Shown here: one piece after another, positions 50,280-59,853 of the stretch | Position numbering within the stretch: the first letter of the stretch is position 1 | How the letters are laid out: the number at the start of each line of letters is the position of its first letter | From: Micromonospora sp. NBC_00389 | GTDB lineage: Bacteria > Actinomycetota > Actinomycetes > Mycobacteriales > Micromonosporaceae | Length of the DNA stretch: 64,000 nucleotides | NCBI RefSeq assembly: GCF_036059255.1 | Contig: NZ_CP107947.1 | Location: 372,001 to 436,000, forward strand | Reading direction: 5' to 3' | Notes under the pieces: model-generated | Databases searched by the model: none | What the model saw: the letters and a program-made list of their open reading frames with translations, nothing else | Told to the model about the DNA's origin: nothing | Made by a program: the position numbers and the translations under genes

Positions 50280-52022
50280 TTACGGCTTGACGAAGGCGTT
50301 CACGAACGCCGGGTAGCCGAAGACGCTGGAGATGAAGACCCCACCCGCCTTGGACCCGTGCACGTTGTAGGCCACGTCGACGAAGAGCGGCACCACGGGG
50401 GCGTGCTCCTTCATGATCCGCTCGTCGAGCTTGCCCCACTCCGGACCCTGGTCGGCCGGGGGCAGCGCCAGGATGCGGTCCATCTCGGCGTTGATCGTCG
50501 GGTCGTTGAAGAACGCGCTGTTGCTGTTGCCCTCGGCCTTGATGGTGCGGCCGTCGTAGAGCACCGGCAGGATCGAGGCACCGCTCGGCCAGTCCGCCGC
50601 CCAGTTACCGATGTACAGGTCCCAGGGGTTGTCCTTCTTCTTGACCTCGTCGAGCTTCGCGTCGTCCGGAATGTTCCGCAGGGTGATCTTGAAGCCGGCC
50701 CGCTCCAGGTTGGCCTTGAGCTGGGCACCCTCCTGCTGCTCGGTCGTGTTGTCGGCGACACCGAGGACCAGCTCCGGCGTCTGGCCGCCGAGCAGCTCCT
50801 TGACCTTGTCGACGTTGCCGTTGGCACCCGCCGGGTACGCCTCGTACGCCTTGTAGCCGATGGTGGCCGGCGGCATCAGCGTGGTCAGCGGCGCGGCGAC
50901 GGTCTGCCCGCCGAGCGCCTTGATCAGGCCCTCGCGGTCGATGGCGTAGTTGAGCGCCTGGCGGATCTTCAGGTCCTTGACGCGCTGGTTGTTGATGACC
51001 AACTGGTTGGCGCTCGGGGTCGGCGAGAGGATGCTGCGCGACTTCAGCGAGGCGTCCCCGGCCACCCTGGCGACCAGCGAGGCGGGCACGGCGTTGAAGG
51101 CGATCGCGCTCTGGTCGGCACCGTTGTCCGCGATCACCCGGTTGTTGGCGGCGTCCGCCGTCGCGCCGAAGCTCCACACGAACTGGTCCGGGTACTGGTG
51201 CCGGACCGGGTCGGTGTTCGGGTCCCAGTTGGGGTTGCGGTCCAGGGTGATCTGCACGCCAACCTGGTTCTTGGCGACCTTGTACGGGCCGGACGAGAAC
51301 GGCTGCTTGTCCAGGTTGACGCCGGTGTCCTTGTCCGGCGGCAGCGGCGCCGTGGTCGGCAGCGAGACCGCGAACGGGAGGTCACAGCGGGGCTTGGCGA
51401 ACTCGAAGCGCAGCGTCTTGGCGTCCGGCGTGGTCAGGCCCGGCGGCAGCGACGTCTTGTTCTTCTTGAAGTCCCACTTGGTGTCGAACTCCGGGCTGTC
51501 GGCCAGCCACTCCTGGATGTAGGTCGGGCCGCCGGAGAGGTCCGGGTCGAAGGAGCGGGCGATGCCGTACGCGATCTCCTTGGAGGTGATCGGACGGCCG
51601 TCCTCGAACTTCACCCCGTCCTTGACCTTGAACTCCCAGACCTTGCAGTCCTTGTTGACGTTGGTGCCCGGCGTCTCGGCCAGGTCTCCGACGAGAACCA
51701 GGCCGCCCTTGCCGTCGTCCTTCCAGGTGGTCAGATAGCGAGCGAAGAGCGGGTTCGTCATCAGACCGGCGAACGAGTACGTCCGCTGCGGGTCCAGGTG
51801 GGAGATCGGCGTCTCCCGGATGATGGTGAAGGTGCCGCCCTTCGCAGCCCCGCTCACCTCGGCAGCCGGGCCCTGGGACTCCTTGGGGTCGGTCGCGATG
51901 ACCCCGGTCTGCTGCCGCTCGGTGTCCACCGTGGTGCCCTCGCCCGTGTTCTCCGAGCACGCACCCAATGCCACAACCAGAGCGATTGCGCCGCCTGCGG
52001 CGGCCGCCACGCGTAGTCGCAT
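50280..52022 (-). CDS. Dipeptide/oligopeptide ABC transporter substrate-binding lipoprotein
   Basis: 580 aa. Signal with lipobox ALGAC and lipid Cys22. It has the SBP_bac_5 (DppA/OppA) fold, with IRETPISHLDPQRTYSFAGL, KVWEFKVKDGVKFEDGRPIT and YAIDREGLIKALGG. Its ribosome site AAGGAGGT is near perfect and it has its own promoter 79 bp upstream. It therefore can be made in excess over the permease and ATPase parts encoded upstream (52178-56390), as is usual for binding proteins. Confidence 0.93.
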   Translation of the reverse strand: MRLRVAAAAGGAIALVVALGACSENTGEGTTVDTERQQTGVIATDPKESQGPAAEVSGAAKGGTFTIIRETPISHLDPQRTYSFAGLMTNPLFARYLTTWKDDGKGGLVLVGDLAETPGTNVNKDCKVWEFKVKDGVKFEDGRPITSKEIAYGIARSFDPDLSGGPTYIQEWLADSPEFDTKWDFKKNKTSLPPGLTTPDAKTLRFEFAKPRCDLPFAVSLPTTAPLPPDKDTGVNLDKQPFSSGPYKVAKNQVGVQITLDRNPNWDPNTDPVRHQYPDQFVWSFGATADAANNRVIADNGADQSAIAFNAVPASLVARVAGDASLKSRSILSPTPSANQLVINNQRVKDLKIRQALNYAIDREGLIKALGGQTVAAPLTTLMPPATIGYKAYEAYPAGANGNVDKVKELLGGQTPELVLGVADNTTEQQEGAQLKANLERAGFKITLRNIPDDAKLDEVKKKDNPWDLYIGNWAADWPSGASILPVLYDGRTIKAEGNSNSAFFNDPTINAEMDRILALPPADQGPEWGKLDERIMKEHAPVVPLFVDVAYNVHGSKAGGVFISSVFGYPAFVNAFVKP

Positions 52023-52100
52023 GAAGTACCTCCTTCACCCATGTGCCGTGCGGTTCGCCGGGGCGAGAACCGCCGACGTCTCGAGGATCGTAAAGAAGAA

Positions 52101-52128
52101 AACCTACGGATTGTGTAACAGTTGTCGA
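52101..52128 (-). promoter_or_regulatory. Internal promoter for the binding-protein gene
   Basis: On the minus strand TCGACA (52128-52123) and TAGGTT (52106-52101) are 16 nt apart, in an unusually AT-rich stretch between the dppB stop and the binding-protein start. Confidence 0.55.
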
Positions 52129-52177
52129 TAAATTTCGCCGCCAGCCGGGTGGTGGACACGCCGGCCGACCGCCCGGC

Positions 52178-53164
52178 TCAGCGCAGCCGGACCCGGGGGT
52201 CGATGGCCGCGTAGAGCAGGTCGACCAGCACATTCGCCAGCACCACGAAGACGGCCGCGATCAGCACGGTGGCCATGATCGTGGGTAGGTCACCGGAGCG
52301 CACCGCGTCCACCGCCGTGCGACCCAGACCCTGGATGCCGAAGGTCGTCTCAGTGATCACCGTGCCGCCGAGCGCACCGCCGACGTCGAGGCCCGCGATG
52401 GTCACCACCGGGGTGATCGCCGCGCGCAGCGCGTGCCGCCCGTACACCTTGGGTTTGGCCAGGCCCTTGGCCCGCGCGGTGCGGACGAAGTCCTCCGACA
52501 GGGTCTCCAGCATCTGCGCCCGCGACAGCCGGGCGTAGATGGCCGAGAAGAGGAAGGCCAACGCCACCCAGGCCAGCACCAGCCCACTGGCCCACTTCGC
52601 CGGATTGTCGAAGATGGAGGTGTAGCTCGGGACCGGCAGAAGCCGCAGGTTGTAGACGAACACCAGCAGCAGCACCGCGCCCACGAAGTAGAGCTGCAAC
52701 GAGGCACCGGTCAGCGAGAAGCCGATGGCGGCCCGGTCCAGCCAGGTGCCCCGGCGCAGCGCGGAGACCATGCCCAGCCCCACCCCCAGCAGCAGCCAGA
52801 GAATGGCCGCCGGGATCACGATGCTCAGCGTCACCGGCAGCACCCGGGCGATGGTGTCCGAGACCGCCTCGTTGGTGACGTACGACCAGCCCAGGCAGGG
52901 CGCGTCACACCGGCCGCCCTGGGCGCTGCCCAGGTCCCGCCCCATGACGATGCCCTTCATGTAGCCGGCGTACTGGCTGATCAGCGGGTCGTTCAGGCCC
53001 AGCTCGGTGCGCACCCGCTCCAACCGCTCCGGGTTGCAGTTCTTCGGGCACATGCCGGTGACCGGGTCACGTGGCAGGGCGAAGAACATCAGGAAGGTCA
53101 GCACGCTCACCGCGAACAGGGTCAGCGTGGCGGAGAAGAGCCGCTTGATCAGAAATCGCGCCAT
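52178..53164 (-). CDS. dppB: Dipeptide ABC transporter permease (DppB type)
   Basis: 328 aa. Typical DppB N-terminus (MARFLIKRLFSATLTLFAVSVLTFLMFF) and about six helices. The permease motif ARTARAKGLAKPKVYGRHALRAAI touches the ATPases, and the C-terminus ends DLLYAAIDPRVRL. A 60-residue extracytoplasmic loop with four cysteines (CPKNCNPER, GRCDAPC) lies between helices 1 and 2. The gene follows dppC after 9 bp. Confidence 0.92.
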   Translation of the reverse strand: MARFLIKRLFSATLTLFAVSVLTFLMFFALPRDPVTGMCPKNCNPERLERVRTELGLNDPLISQYAGYMKGIVMGRDLGSAQGGRCDAPCLGWSYVTNEAVSDTIARVLPVTLSIVIPAAILWLLLGVGLGMVSALRRGTWLDRAAIGFSLTGASLQLYFVGAVLLLVFVYNLRLLPVPSYTSIFDNPAKWASGLVLAWVALAFLFSAIYARLSRAQMLETLSEDFVRTARAKGLAKPKVYGRHALRAAITPVVTIAGLDVGGALGGTVITETTFGIQGLGRTAVDAVRSGDLPTIMATVLIAAVFVVLANVLVDLLYAAIDPRVRLR

Positions 53165-53173
53165 GGAAAACCC

Positions 53174-54181
53174 CTACCGGGACGACTTCGGGTCGAGCGC
53201 GTCACGCAACGCGTCGCCGAAGAGGTTGAAGGCGAACACCAGCGCGAAGATCATGATGCCCGGGAAGAACACGTACGCCGGGTCGGTCTGGAGGAAGTCC
53301 AGACTGCGATAGATCATCCGACCGAAGCTGGGAGTCTCGTCGCTGAGGCCGACGCCGATGAACGACAGCGCGGCCTCGCTGGTGATGAACTGCGGCACCG
53401 CCAGGGAGAACGAGACCAGGATCGGGGCCCAGATGTTCGGCAGCAGCTGCCGGAAGAGCATGTGCCCCAGCCCCGCACCGCTGGCCTTGGCCGCCTCCAC
53501 GAACTCCCGCTCGCGCAGCGCGATCACCTGCCCGCGCACCAGCCGGGCCGTGCTGGTCCAGCCGAACACGGCGAAGACGGCGATCAGCACGCCCACCCCG
53601 AAGGCCGACGACACCTGCCCGCGCTCGCCGTAGAAACGCAGCGTCAGGGTGGGGGTGAGCGCCAGCGCGATGATCAGGAACGGCATGGCCAGAGTCAGAT
53701 CGGTGATCCAGTTGATCACCGCGTCGAGCCAGCCACCGAGGTAACCGGCGAGAGCGCCGAGCACGACGCCGATCGTCGCGGTGATCAGGGCCGCGGCGAA
53801 CGCGATGAAGAGCGAGGTCCGCAGCCCGTAGATCAGCCGGATGAAGATGTCCCGGCCCAGTCCCGGCTCCAGGCCGAACCAGTGCTCCCCGGTGACGCCG
53901 CCGGCGTAGCCCAGCGGCATGCCGAAGCCGTCCAGCAGGTTCTGGAACTGCTCACGCGGGCCGATCCCGTAGACCATCTCGATCAGCGGGGCGGACAGTC
54001 CCAGCAGCATGAAGAAGACGAGCAGCACGCCACTGACCACGGCCGTCCGGTCGCGGCGCAGCCGCAGCCAGGCGAGCTGACCGGGTGAACGGCCGACGAC
54101 GCCCTTCGCCACGGGCTCGCCCCCGCCCGCGCTGGACTCGATCTCGGCCAGCGCCACACCCTCCACCGGAGACAGGCTCAC
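53174..54181 (-). CDS. dppC: Dipeptide ABC transporter permease (DppC type)
   Basis: 335 aa from a GTG that overlaps the upstream ATPase stop (GTGA). An N-terminal segment of about 45 cytoplasmic residues is followed by six or so helices. The EAA loop reads [26 protein letters not shown] and the end is [15 protein letters not shown], as in DppC/OppC. It forms the channel with DppB. Confidence 0.92.
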   Translation of the reverse strand: MSLSPVEGVALAEIESSAGGGEPVAKGVVGRSPGQLAWLRLRRDRTAVVSGVLLVFFMLLGLSAPLIEMVYGIGPREQFQNLLDGFGMPLGYAGGVTGEHWFGLEPGLGRDIFIRLIYGLRTSLFIAFAAALITATIGVVLGALAGYLGGWLDAVINWITDLTLAMPFLIIALALTPTLTLRFYGERGQVSSAFGVGVLIAVFAVFGWTSTARLVRGQVIALREREFVEAAKASGAGLGHMLFRQLLPNIWAPILVSFSLAVPQFITSEAALSFIGVGLSDETPSFGRMIYRSLDFLQTDPAYVFFPGIMIFALVFAFNLFGDALRDALDPKSSR

Positions 54182-55287
54182 GACGACACCTCCTCGACGA
54201 CCGCGTCGGTCGACCCCGCGCTGGTGCTGGCCGCTTCCCCTTCGGGGCTCGTGCTTGCTGATTCCCCTTCGGGGCTCGTGCTGGCTGATTCCCCTTCGGG
54301 GCTCGTGCTGGCCGCTTCCCCTTCAGGGAAGTGACACGCGGCGGCCTGGTGGCCCCCATCGCGCGGGACCAGCGCCGGCTCCTCGGTCGCGCAGATGTCC
54401 TGCGCCTTCCAGCACCGGGTGCGGAACCGGCAGCCCGACGGCGGGCCGAGCGGGGTGGGCACGTCGCCGGTCAGCCGGATCCGGCCCGCCGGGCCGAGCC
54501 GGGTGACGTCTGGGATCGCCGAGAGCAACGCCTTGGTGTACGGGTGCTGCGGGCGCTCGTAGATGTCCGCCCGGTCACCGATCTCCACGATCCGGCCCAG
54601 GTACATCACCGCGACCCGCTGGCAGAAGTGCCGCACCACGGCCAGGTCGTGGGCGATGAACACGAACGCCAGACCGAGGTCCCGTTGCAGGTCCCGCAGC
54701 AGGTTGACCACCTGCGCCTGGATCGAGACGTCCAGCGCGGAGACCGGCTCGTCGGCGACGATCAGCTTCGGCCGCAGGGCCAGCGCGCGGGCGATGCCGA
54801 TGCGCTGGCGCTGGCCACCGGAGAACTCGTGCGGGTACCGGTTGTAGTGCTCCGGGTTCAACCCGACCAGCTCCAGCAGCTCCTGCACGCGGGCCTTGAT
54901 CCCGCCCGGCGGCTTGATGCCGTTGACCTGCAACGGCATCGCCACGATCCGGCCGACGGTGTGCCGGGGGTTCAGGGAGGCGTACGGGTCCTGGAAGATG
55001 ATCTGGAGGTCCTGGCGCAGCGGGCGCAACTCCCGCCGGCCGGCGTGGGTGATGTCCCGCCCGGCGAACTCGATGGTGCCGGCGGTCGGCTCCAGCAGCC
55101 GCACCAGCATCCGGCCGGTGGTGGTCTTGCCGCAGCCCGACTCCCCCACCAGGCCGAGTGTCTCGCCCGGTCGCACGTCGAAGTCCAGCCCGTCCACCGC
55201 CCGCACCAGGCCGGTGGAGCGCAGCCCCTGGCGTACCGGGAAGTGCTTGGTCAGGCCGCGGACCCGCAGCAACGGCTCGTCGGTCAT
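54178..55287 (-). CDS. dppF: Dipeptide ABC transporter ATP-binding protein (DppF type) with repeat tail
   Basis: 369 aa. Walker [10 protein letters not shown], signature [15 protein letters not shown] and Walker [13 protein letters not shown] are intact. The oligopeptide-ATPase C-terminal region follows ([20 protein letters not shown]), with its cysteines. The last 45 residues are four 9-residue units related to EGESASTSP and then a short acidic end; no known DppF needs such a tail. It overlaps dppD (ATGA) and dppC. Confidence 0.92.
   Translation of the reverse strand: MTDEPLLRVRGLTKHFPVRQGLRSTGLVRAVDGLDFDVRPGETLGLVGESGCGKTTTGRMLVRLLEPTAGTIEFAGRDITHAGRRELRPLRQDLQIIFQDPYASLNPRHTVGRIVAMPLQVNGIKPPGGIKARVQELLELVGLNPEHYNRYPHEFSGGQRQRIGIARALALRPKLIVADEPVSALDVSIQAQVVNLLRDLQRDLGLAFVFIAHDLAVVRHFCQRVAVMYLGRIVEIGDRADIYERPQHPYTKALLSAIPDVTRLGPAGRIRLTGDVPTPLGPPSGCRFRTRCWKAQDICATEEPALVPRDGGHQAAACHFPEGEAASTSPEGESASTSPEGESASTSPEGEAASTSAGSTDAVVEEVSS
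54224..54331 (-). repeat. 27-bp in-frame tandem repeat in dppF
   Basis: Four 27-bp units start at 54224, 54251, 54278 and 54305 (+ strand GTGCTGGCTGATTCCCCTTC and so on). They encode Ser/Glu/Thr-rich nonapeptides at the C-terminus of the ATPase. Confidence 0.95.
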
Positions 55288-56390
55288 CGGGCCACCCCCA
55301 CGGATGCGATGTCCTCGGCGTAGCGCTCGGCGCGCTCCTCGGCGGTCAGGTGACAGGCGACCAGGTGGCCGTCCGCGCCCGCCGGACGCAGCTCGGGCAC
55401 CTCGGTGCGGGACCGGTCGCCGTTGCGGTCGGCGTACCGGCAGCGCGGGTGGAAGGCGCAGCCGGGCGGCAGGTTGATCAGGCTGGGCGGATTGCCCCGG
55501 ATCGGCAGCAGGTCCGCGTCCGCGTCGCCGTGCAGCGACGGCACGCTGGAGAGCAAACCCCAGGTGTACGGGTGCTGCGGCGTGCGGAGCACCTGCTCGA
55601 CGCTGCCCTGCTCGACGGCTCGCCCGCCGTACATCACCAGCACCTCGTCGGCGGCCTGACCGACCACGCCGAGGTCGTGGGTGATCAGGATGATGGCGGA
55701 GTGGTACTCGGCCTGGAGGTCGGCGAGCAGGTCCAGGATCTGCGCCTGCACGGTGACGTCCAGCGCGGTGGTCGGCTCGTCGGCGATCAGCAGGGCCGGA
55801 TCGTTGACCAGCGACATGGCGATCATCGCCCGCTGGCGCATGCCGCCGGAGAACTCGTGCGGGTACTGGTCGAAGCGGCGCGAAGGCTGCGGGATACCCA
55901 CCCGGTCCAGCATGTCCACCGCCCTCTGGCGGGCCTCCCGCCGGCGGGCCTTCGGGTGGTGCACCCGGTACGCCTCGGCGATCTGCCGCCCCACGGTGTA
56001 GTAGGGGTGCAGGGCCGAGAGCGGGTCCTGGAAGATCATTGCCATGTCGCGACCGCGCAGCCGGCGTATCTCCTCGTCGGGGAGGCCCACCACCTGCCGG
56101 CCGCCGACGGAGATCTCCCCGGTGATGGTGGTCCGCTTGGCGTCGTGCAGGCCGAGGATGGCCAGCGAGGTGACGCTCTTGCCGGAGCCGGATTCGCCGA
56201 CGATGCCGAGGGTGCGACCCCGCTCGACGGCGAACGACACGCCGTCGACCGCGCGGACCACGCCGTCCTCGGTGTCGAACCGGACTCGCAGGTCGGTCAC
56301 CCGTAGGTAGGCGTCCGAGGTGCTGCGCTGCTCCGGCACGGTGGGATGGTCGTCCGGTTCCCCGGACGGCGCCGGATCCGAGCTGTCCAC
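55284..56390 (-). CDS. dppD: Dipeptide ABC transporter ATP-binding protein (DppD type)
   Basis: 368 aa from the GTG at 56390, with GGGAGGC 4-5 nt upstream; longer readings lack a ribosome site. Walker A GESGSGKS, signature [13 protein letters not shown] and Walker [13 protein letters not shown]. The peptide-ATPase tail [16 protein letters not shown] has its cysteine motif. It is first in a five-gene operon in the order dppD-dppF-dppC-dppB-binding protein. The 289-bp region to tldD (56391-56679) holds the divergent promoters; I see no other gene there. Confidence 0.92.
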   Translation of the reverse strand: MDSSDPAPSGEPDDHPTVPEQRSTSDAYLRVTDLRVRFDTEDGVVRAVDGVSFAVERGRTLGIVGESGSGKSVTSLAILGLHDAKRTTITGEISVGGRQVVGLPDEEIRRLRGRDMAMIFQDPLSALHPYYTVGRQIAEAYRVHHPKARRREARQRAVDMLDRVGIPQPSRRFDQYPHEFSGGMRQRAMIAMSLVNDPALLIADEPTTALDVTVQAQILDLLADLQAEYHSAIILITHDLGVVGQAADEVLVMYGGRAVEQGSVEQVLRTPQHPYTWGLLSSVPSLHGDADADLLPIRGNPPSLINLPPGCAFHPRCRYADRNGDRSRTEVPELRPAGADGHLVACHLTAEERAERYAEDIASVGVAR

Positions 56391-56679
56391 GGCTGCCTCC
56401 CTCAGTGACGAAGAGAACTTACAGGAAAGTCCCGAGGGTGAAAATAAGCTACAAAGTCGGCACCTGTCAGCGGGCCCGAGCGTAACGAGTCGGCATCGGC
56501 CTGAACACCCCTCACCTCGCCATCCATGGCCATTCATGCCCTGATCGCACGGCGGGTGCGACCACCTTGGCGGCAGCACCGGGAGGATTCCCGCCGGCAT
56601 GAGGTGGAGTGAAGGCGGTCATCCGGCCGGAGGATCTGCTCGCCTGACGGGCGCCGGTCGGCTCGCTAGGGTCGGTCGC

Positions 56680-58116
56680 ATGACCGAGTTCGACGCGGCC
56701 ACCGCCGCCGTCCAGGCCGCCCTCGACGCGGGCGCCCGGTACGCCGACGCCCGGGTGATGCACCGTCGCTACGAGTCGATGACCGCGCGCAACGGCGACG
56801 TGGAGGAGCTGACCCAGGACGAGAGCATCGGGCTCGGCGTCCGGGCGCTGGTCGGTTCGAGTTGGGGCTTCCACGCCGTACCCGATCTCTCTGACGCCGC
56901 CGCCCGCGACGCCGGCCGGCGCGCGGCGCGGACCGCCATGGCGAGCGCGCGGGTGCCCGGCCCACCGGTCGACCTGGTGCCGGTCGAGGCCGTCACCGCG
57001 AGCTGGGCCTCCGGCTGCCAGATCGACCCGCTCGGGGTGCCGCTGTCGGACAAGGGCGACCTGTTGGTCGGCGCGACCCGCACGATGGCCGAGCACGGCG
57101 CCGACCTGGCCGAGGGGCTGTACCAGATCTGGGACACCGCCAAGTGGTTCGTCTCCAGCGAGGGCCACCGGATCGACCAGCGGATCCGCGAGTGCGGCGG
57201 TGGCATCTCGGCCACCTCGATCGGTGACGGCGAGACCCAGCGTCGCTCCTGGCCCAGCTACCGGGGGCAGTACGGGACCACCGGTTGGGAGCTGGTCGAG
57301 TCGCTCGACCTGGCCGCGCACGCCGCGCAGATCGCCGAGGAGTCCCGGGCGCTGCTCACCGCACCGCCCTGCCCGGCCGGCGAGACGGATCTGATCCTCG
57401 GCGGCGAGCAGTTGGCCCTGCAGATCCACGAGTCGGTCGGGCACGCCATCGAGCTGGACCGGATCCTCGGCTGGGAGGCCGCGTTCGCCGGCACGTCCTG
57501 GCTGGACCTGGCCCAGCTCGGCTCGCTGCGCTACGGCTCCGAGCTGATGAACATCACCATCGACCCGACCATCCCGGGCGCGCTGGGCAGCTTCGGCTTC
57601 GACGACGAGGGCTCGCCCGCGGTCAAGCGGGACGCGGTCCGTGACGGGCGGTGGGTGGGTGTGCTCGCCGGCCGGGACTCGGCCGCCATGGCCAGCCTCG
57701 ACTACGGCGGCAGCGTACGGGCCGACGGGTGGGCCCGGCTGCCGATGGTGCGGATGACGAACGTCGGCCTGGAACCCGGCCCGCACACCCTGGAGGAGAT
57801 CATCGCGGCCACCGACGACGGGGTGCTGATGGACCTCAACCGTTCCTGGTCGATCGACGACAAGCGCCTCAACTTCCAGTTCGGCTGCGAGGTCGGCTGG
57901 GAGATCAAGAAGGGGCGGCGGGGGCGGATGCTGCGCAACCCCACCTACACCGGGATCGGCCCGCTCTTCTGGCGCTCAATGGACATGCTCTCCGGCGAGA
58001 CGGTGCCCTGGGGAACGCCCAACTGCGGCAAGGGCCAGCCGGGCCAGACCGGGCACACCGGCCATCCGTCCGCGCCGGCCCGCTTCCGCAACGTCCGGGT
58101 GGGGGTCTCGGCGTGA
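56680..58116 (+). CDS. tldD: TldD-family metalloprotease subunit
   Basis: 478 aa from the ATG at 56680. The zinc motif HESVGH (HExxxH; His250, Glu251, His255) is that of TldD. FGFDDEGSPAVKRDAVRDG and QFGCEVGWEIKKGRRGRML are typical of the second half. With TldE it forms a heterodimeric peptidase that degrades unfolded peptides and in some bacteria matures small peptides. TldE is encoded directly downstream; the junction is dispersed repeat copy B. Confidence 0.93.
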   Translation: MTEFDAATAAVQAALDAGARYADARVMHRRYESMTARNGDVEELTQDESIGLGVRALVGSSWGFHAVPDLSDAAARDAGRRAARTAMASARVPGPPVDLVPVEAVTASWASGCQIDPLGVPLSDKGDLLVGATRTMAEHGADLAEGLYQIWDTAKWFVSSEGHRIDQRIRECGGGISATSIGDGETQRRSWPSYRGQYGTTGWELVESLDLAAHAAQIAEESRALLTAPPCPAGETDLILGGEQLALQIHESVGHAIELDRILGWEAAFAGTSWLDLAQLGSLRYGSELMNITIDPTIPGALGSFGFDDEGSPAVKRDAVRDGRWVGVLAGRDSAAMASLDYGGSVRADGWARLPMVRMTNVGLEPGPHTLEEIIAATDDGVLMDLNRSWSIDDKRLNFQFGCEVGWEIKKGRRGRMLRNPTYTGIGPLFWRSMDMLSGETVPWGTPNCGKGQPGQTGHTGHPSAPARFRNVRVGVSA

Positions 58117-58167
58117 GCGCGAGGAGTGAGCCGGGTTTGCGAGCCCCGCAGTCGCGAACGAAAGAGG
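58113..58167 (+). repeat. Dispersed junction repeat, copy B
   Basis: It starts with the tldD stop codon (GTGAGCGCGAGGAGTGAGC) and continues with CGGGTTTGCGAGCCCCGCA and GTCGCGAACGA. It ends at the tldE ribosome site GAAAGAGG. It is nearly identical to copy A in the M16 pair. Confidence 0.92.
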
Positions 58168-58174
58168 TGTCGGC

Positions 58175-59587
58175 GTGAGCGCCGGTGGGTTGAGCGAGGT
58201 GGAGCTGGCCGGGCAGGTCATCGAGCTGGTCCGGCGGCTCGGTGGCCCGGCCGCGCAGGCCGAGGCGGTGGTGACCCGGGCCGACCTGGCGCTGACCCGG
58301 TTCGCCAACTCGGCCATCCACCAGAACGTCGCCGAGTCGACCGTCGGGGTCCGGCTGCGGTTGCACGTGGACGGGCGGACCGCCGCCGGCAGCGGCAGCG
58401 TGGTCACCGCCGACGGTCTGCGCGCGCTGGTCGAGCGCACCCTGGCCGCGGCGCGGCTCTGCCCGCCCGACCCTGGCTGGCCGGGGCTGGCCCCGCCCAC
58501 GCCCGCGCCGGCCGCCCCACCCGTCGACGAGGCCACCGCGCACGCCGAGCCGGATCAGCGGGCCGATCTGGTCCGCGCGTTCGTGGCCGCCGCCGGGGAC
58601 CTCAGCACGGCCGGCTACTGCCGCACCGCGCACCGCTCGTCGGCGTTCGCGAACTCTGCCGGACACACCGCGCACGGCCGCTCGGTCGAGGCGGCGATGG
58701 ATGGCATCGCCCGCCGCGACGGCGCGGACGGGGTGGCCCGGCGCTGCGCCGACCGGCTGTCCGACCTCGACGGCGCCGAGTTGGGCGCGCACGCAGCGGC
58801 GAAGGCGCAGGCGGCGGCCGACCCGGTCGAGCTGCCCCCGGGGCGCTACGAGGTGGTGTTCGAGCCGGCCGCCGTGGCGGACCTGTTGCAGAACCTCTCC
58901 TGGTACGGCTTCAACGGCAAGCGGTACGCCGAGCGGCAGTCGTTCGCCGAGCCGGGGGCGGCCCAGTTCGACCCGACGGTGACCCTGGTGGACGATCCGC
59001 TGGGCGCGTCGGGTCTGCCGTTCGACGCCGAGGGCACCGGCCGGCGGGCGCTGACCCTGGTCGAGGCGGGCACGACCCGGGCGGTGGCGCACGATCGGCG
59101 GACCGCCGCCGACGCCGGCGCGGAGTCCACCGGGCACGCGGTCGCGGGTGGTGCCACCTGGGGCCCGATGGCCCGCAACCTGCGCCTGTCCGGGGCGGCG
59201 GCCGGGCCGGCCAGCGCGGTGGGCCGGAGCACCACCGGCACAACGGCCGGTGCCGTGGTCGATGCGGACACCGCCGCGCTGGTCGCCGGGGTACGCCGAG
59301 GGCTGCTGGTCACCGACCTCTGGTACACCCGGGTGCTCGACCCGAAGAGCCTGGTCGTCACCGGGCTGACCCGCAACGGCGTCTGGCTGGTCGAGGACGG
59401 CACGGTCGTGCGGGCGGTCCGCGACCTGCGGTTCACCGAGTCGTACCCCCGGGCGCTCGGGCCGGGGGCGGTGCTCGGGCTGGGCGGCCGGCCGGTGCGC
59501 CAACCCGACCGGGTGGACGGTGCATGGTGGGCGGCGCCGCCGGTGCGGCTGGCGTCCTGGCACTTCACCGGGGGCGCCTCCGGGTGA
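58175..59587 (+). CDS. tldE: TldE/PmbA-family subunit
   Basis: 470 aa from the GTG at 58175 (GAAAGAGG upstream). The TldD/PmbA fold is clear: AVVTRADLALTRFANSAIHQN, YCRTAHRSSAFANSAG and LLVTDLWYTRVLDPKSLVVTGLTRNGVWLVEDG. It lacks HExxxH, as TldE subunits do. It should pair with TldD as the non-catalytic half. No terminator is evident after it; the 266 bp to sdhC carry the sdh promoter region. Confidence 0.92.
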   Translation: MSAGGLSEVELAGQVIELVRRLGGPAAQAEAVVTRADLALTRFANSAIHQNVAESTVGVRLRLHVDGRTAAGSGSVVTADGLRALVERTLAAARLCPPDPGWPGLAPPTPAPAAPPVDEATAHAEPDQRADLVRAFVAAAGDLSTAGYCRTAHRSSAFANSAGHTAHGRSVEAAMDGIARRDGADGVARRCADRLSDLDGAELGAHAAAKAQAAADPVELPPGRYEVVFEPAAVADLLQNLSWYGFNGKRYAERQSFAEPGAAQFDPTVTLVDDPLGASGLPFDAEGTGRRALTLVEAGTTRAVAHDRRTAADAGAESTGHAVAGGATWGPMARNLRLSGAAAGPASAVGRSTTGTTAGAVVDADTAALVAGVRRGLLVTDLWYTRVLDPKSLVVTGLTRNGVWLVEDGTVVRAVRDLRFTESYPRALGPGAVLGLGGRPVRQPDRVDGAWWAAPPVRLASWHFTGGASG

Positions 59588-59853
59588 TCAAGCCCGGTGC
59601 CGGCAGTGAAGTTTCTAACAACGCGTCATCGATCAGCGTGACGGGGCTTTCCCGCAGGCCAGACACACGGGACACTCCCTTGCGCGGACGGCCCGCAAAG
59701 ATCGGCGTAACGTGTGTCACTTAGCTGCGTCGGTCGATCCGGCGTGGTCGTTGGTGTGCGCATGACGTGGCAGCGGGTGCGGGTTCGCCGGTCCGCGTGC
59801 CGACCGGAGAAAGATCAGCCCGCCCGTACGGGCCCGTCGAGGAGACGACTCGA

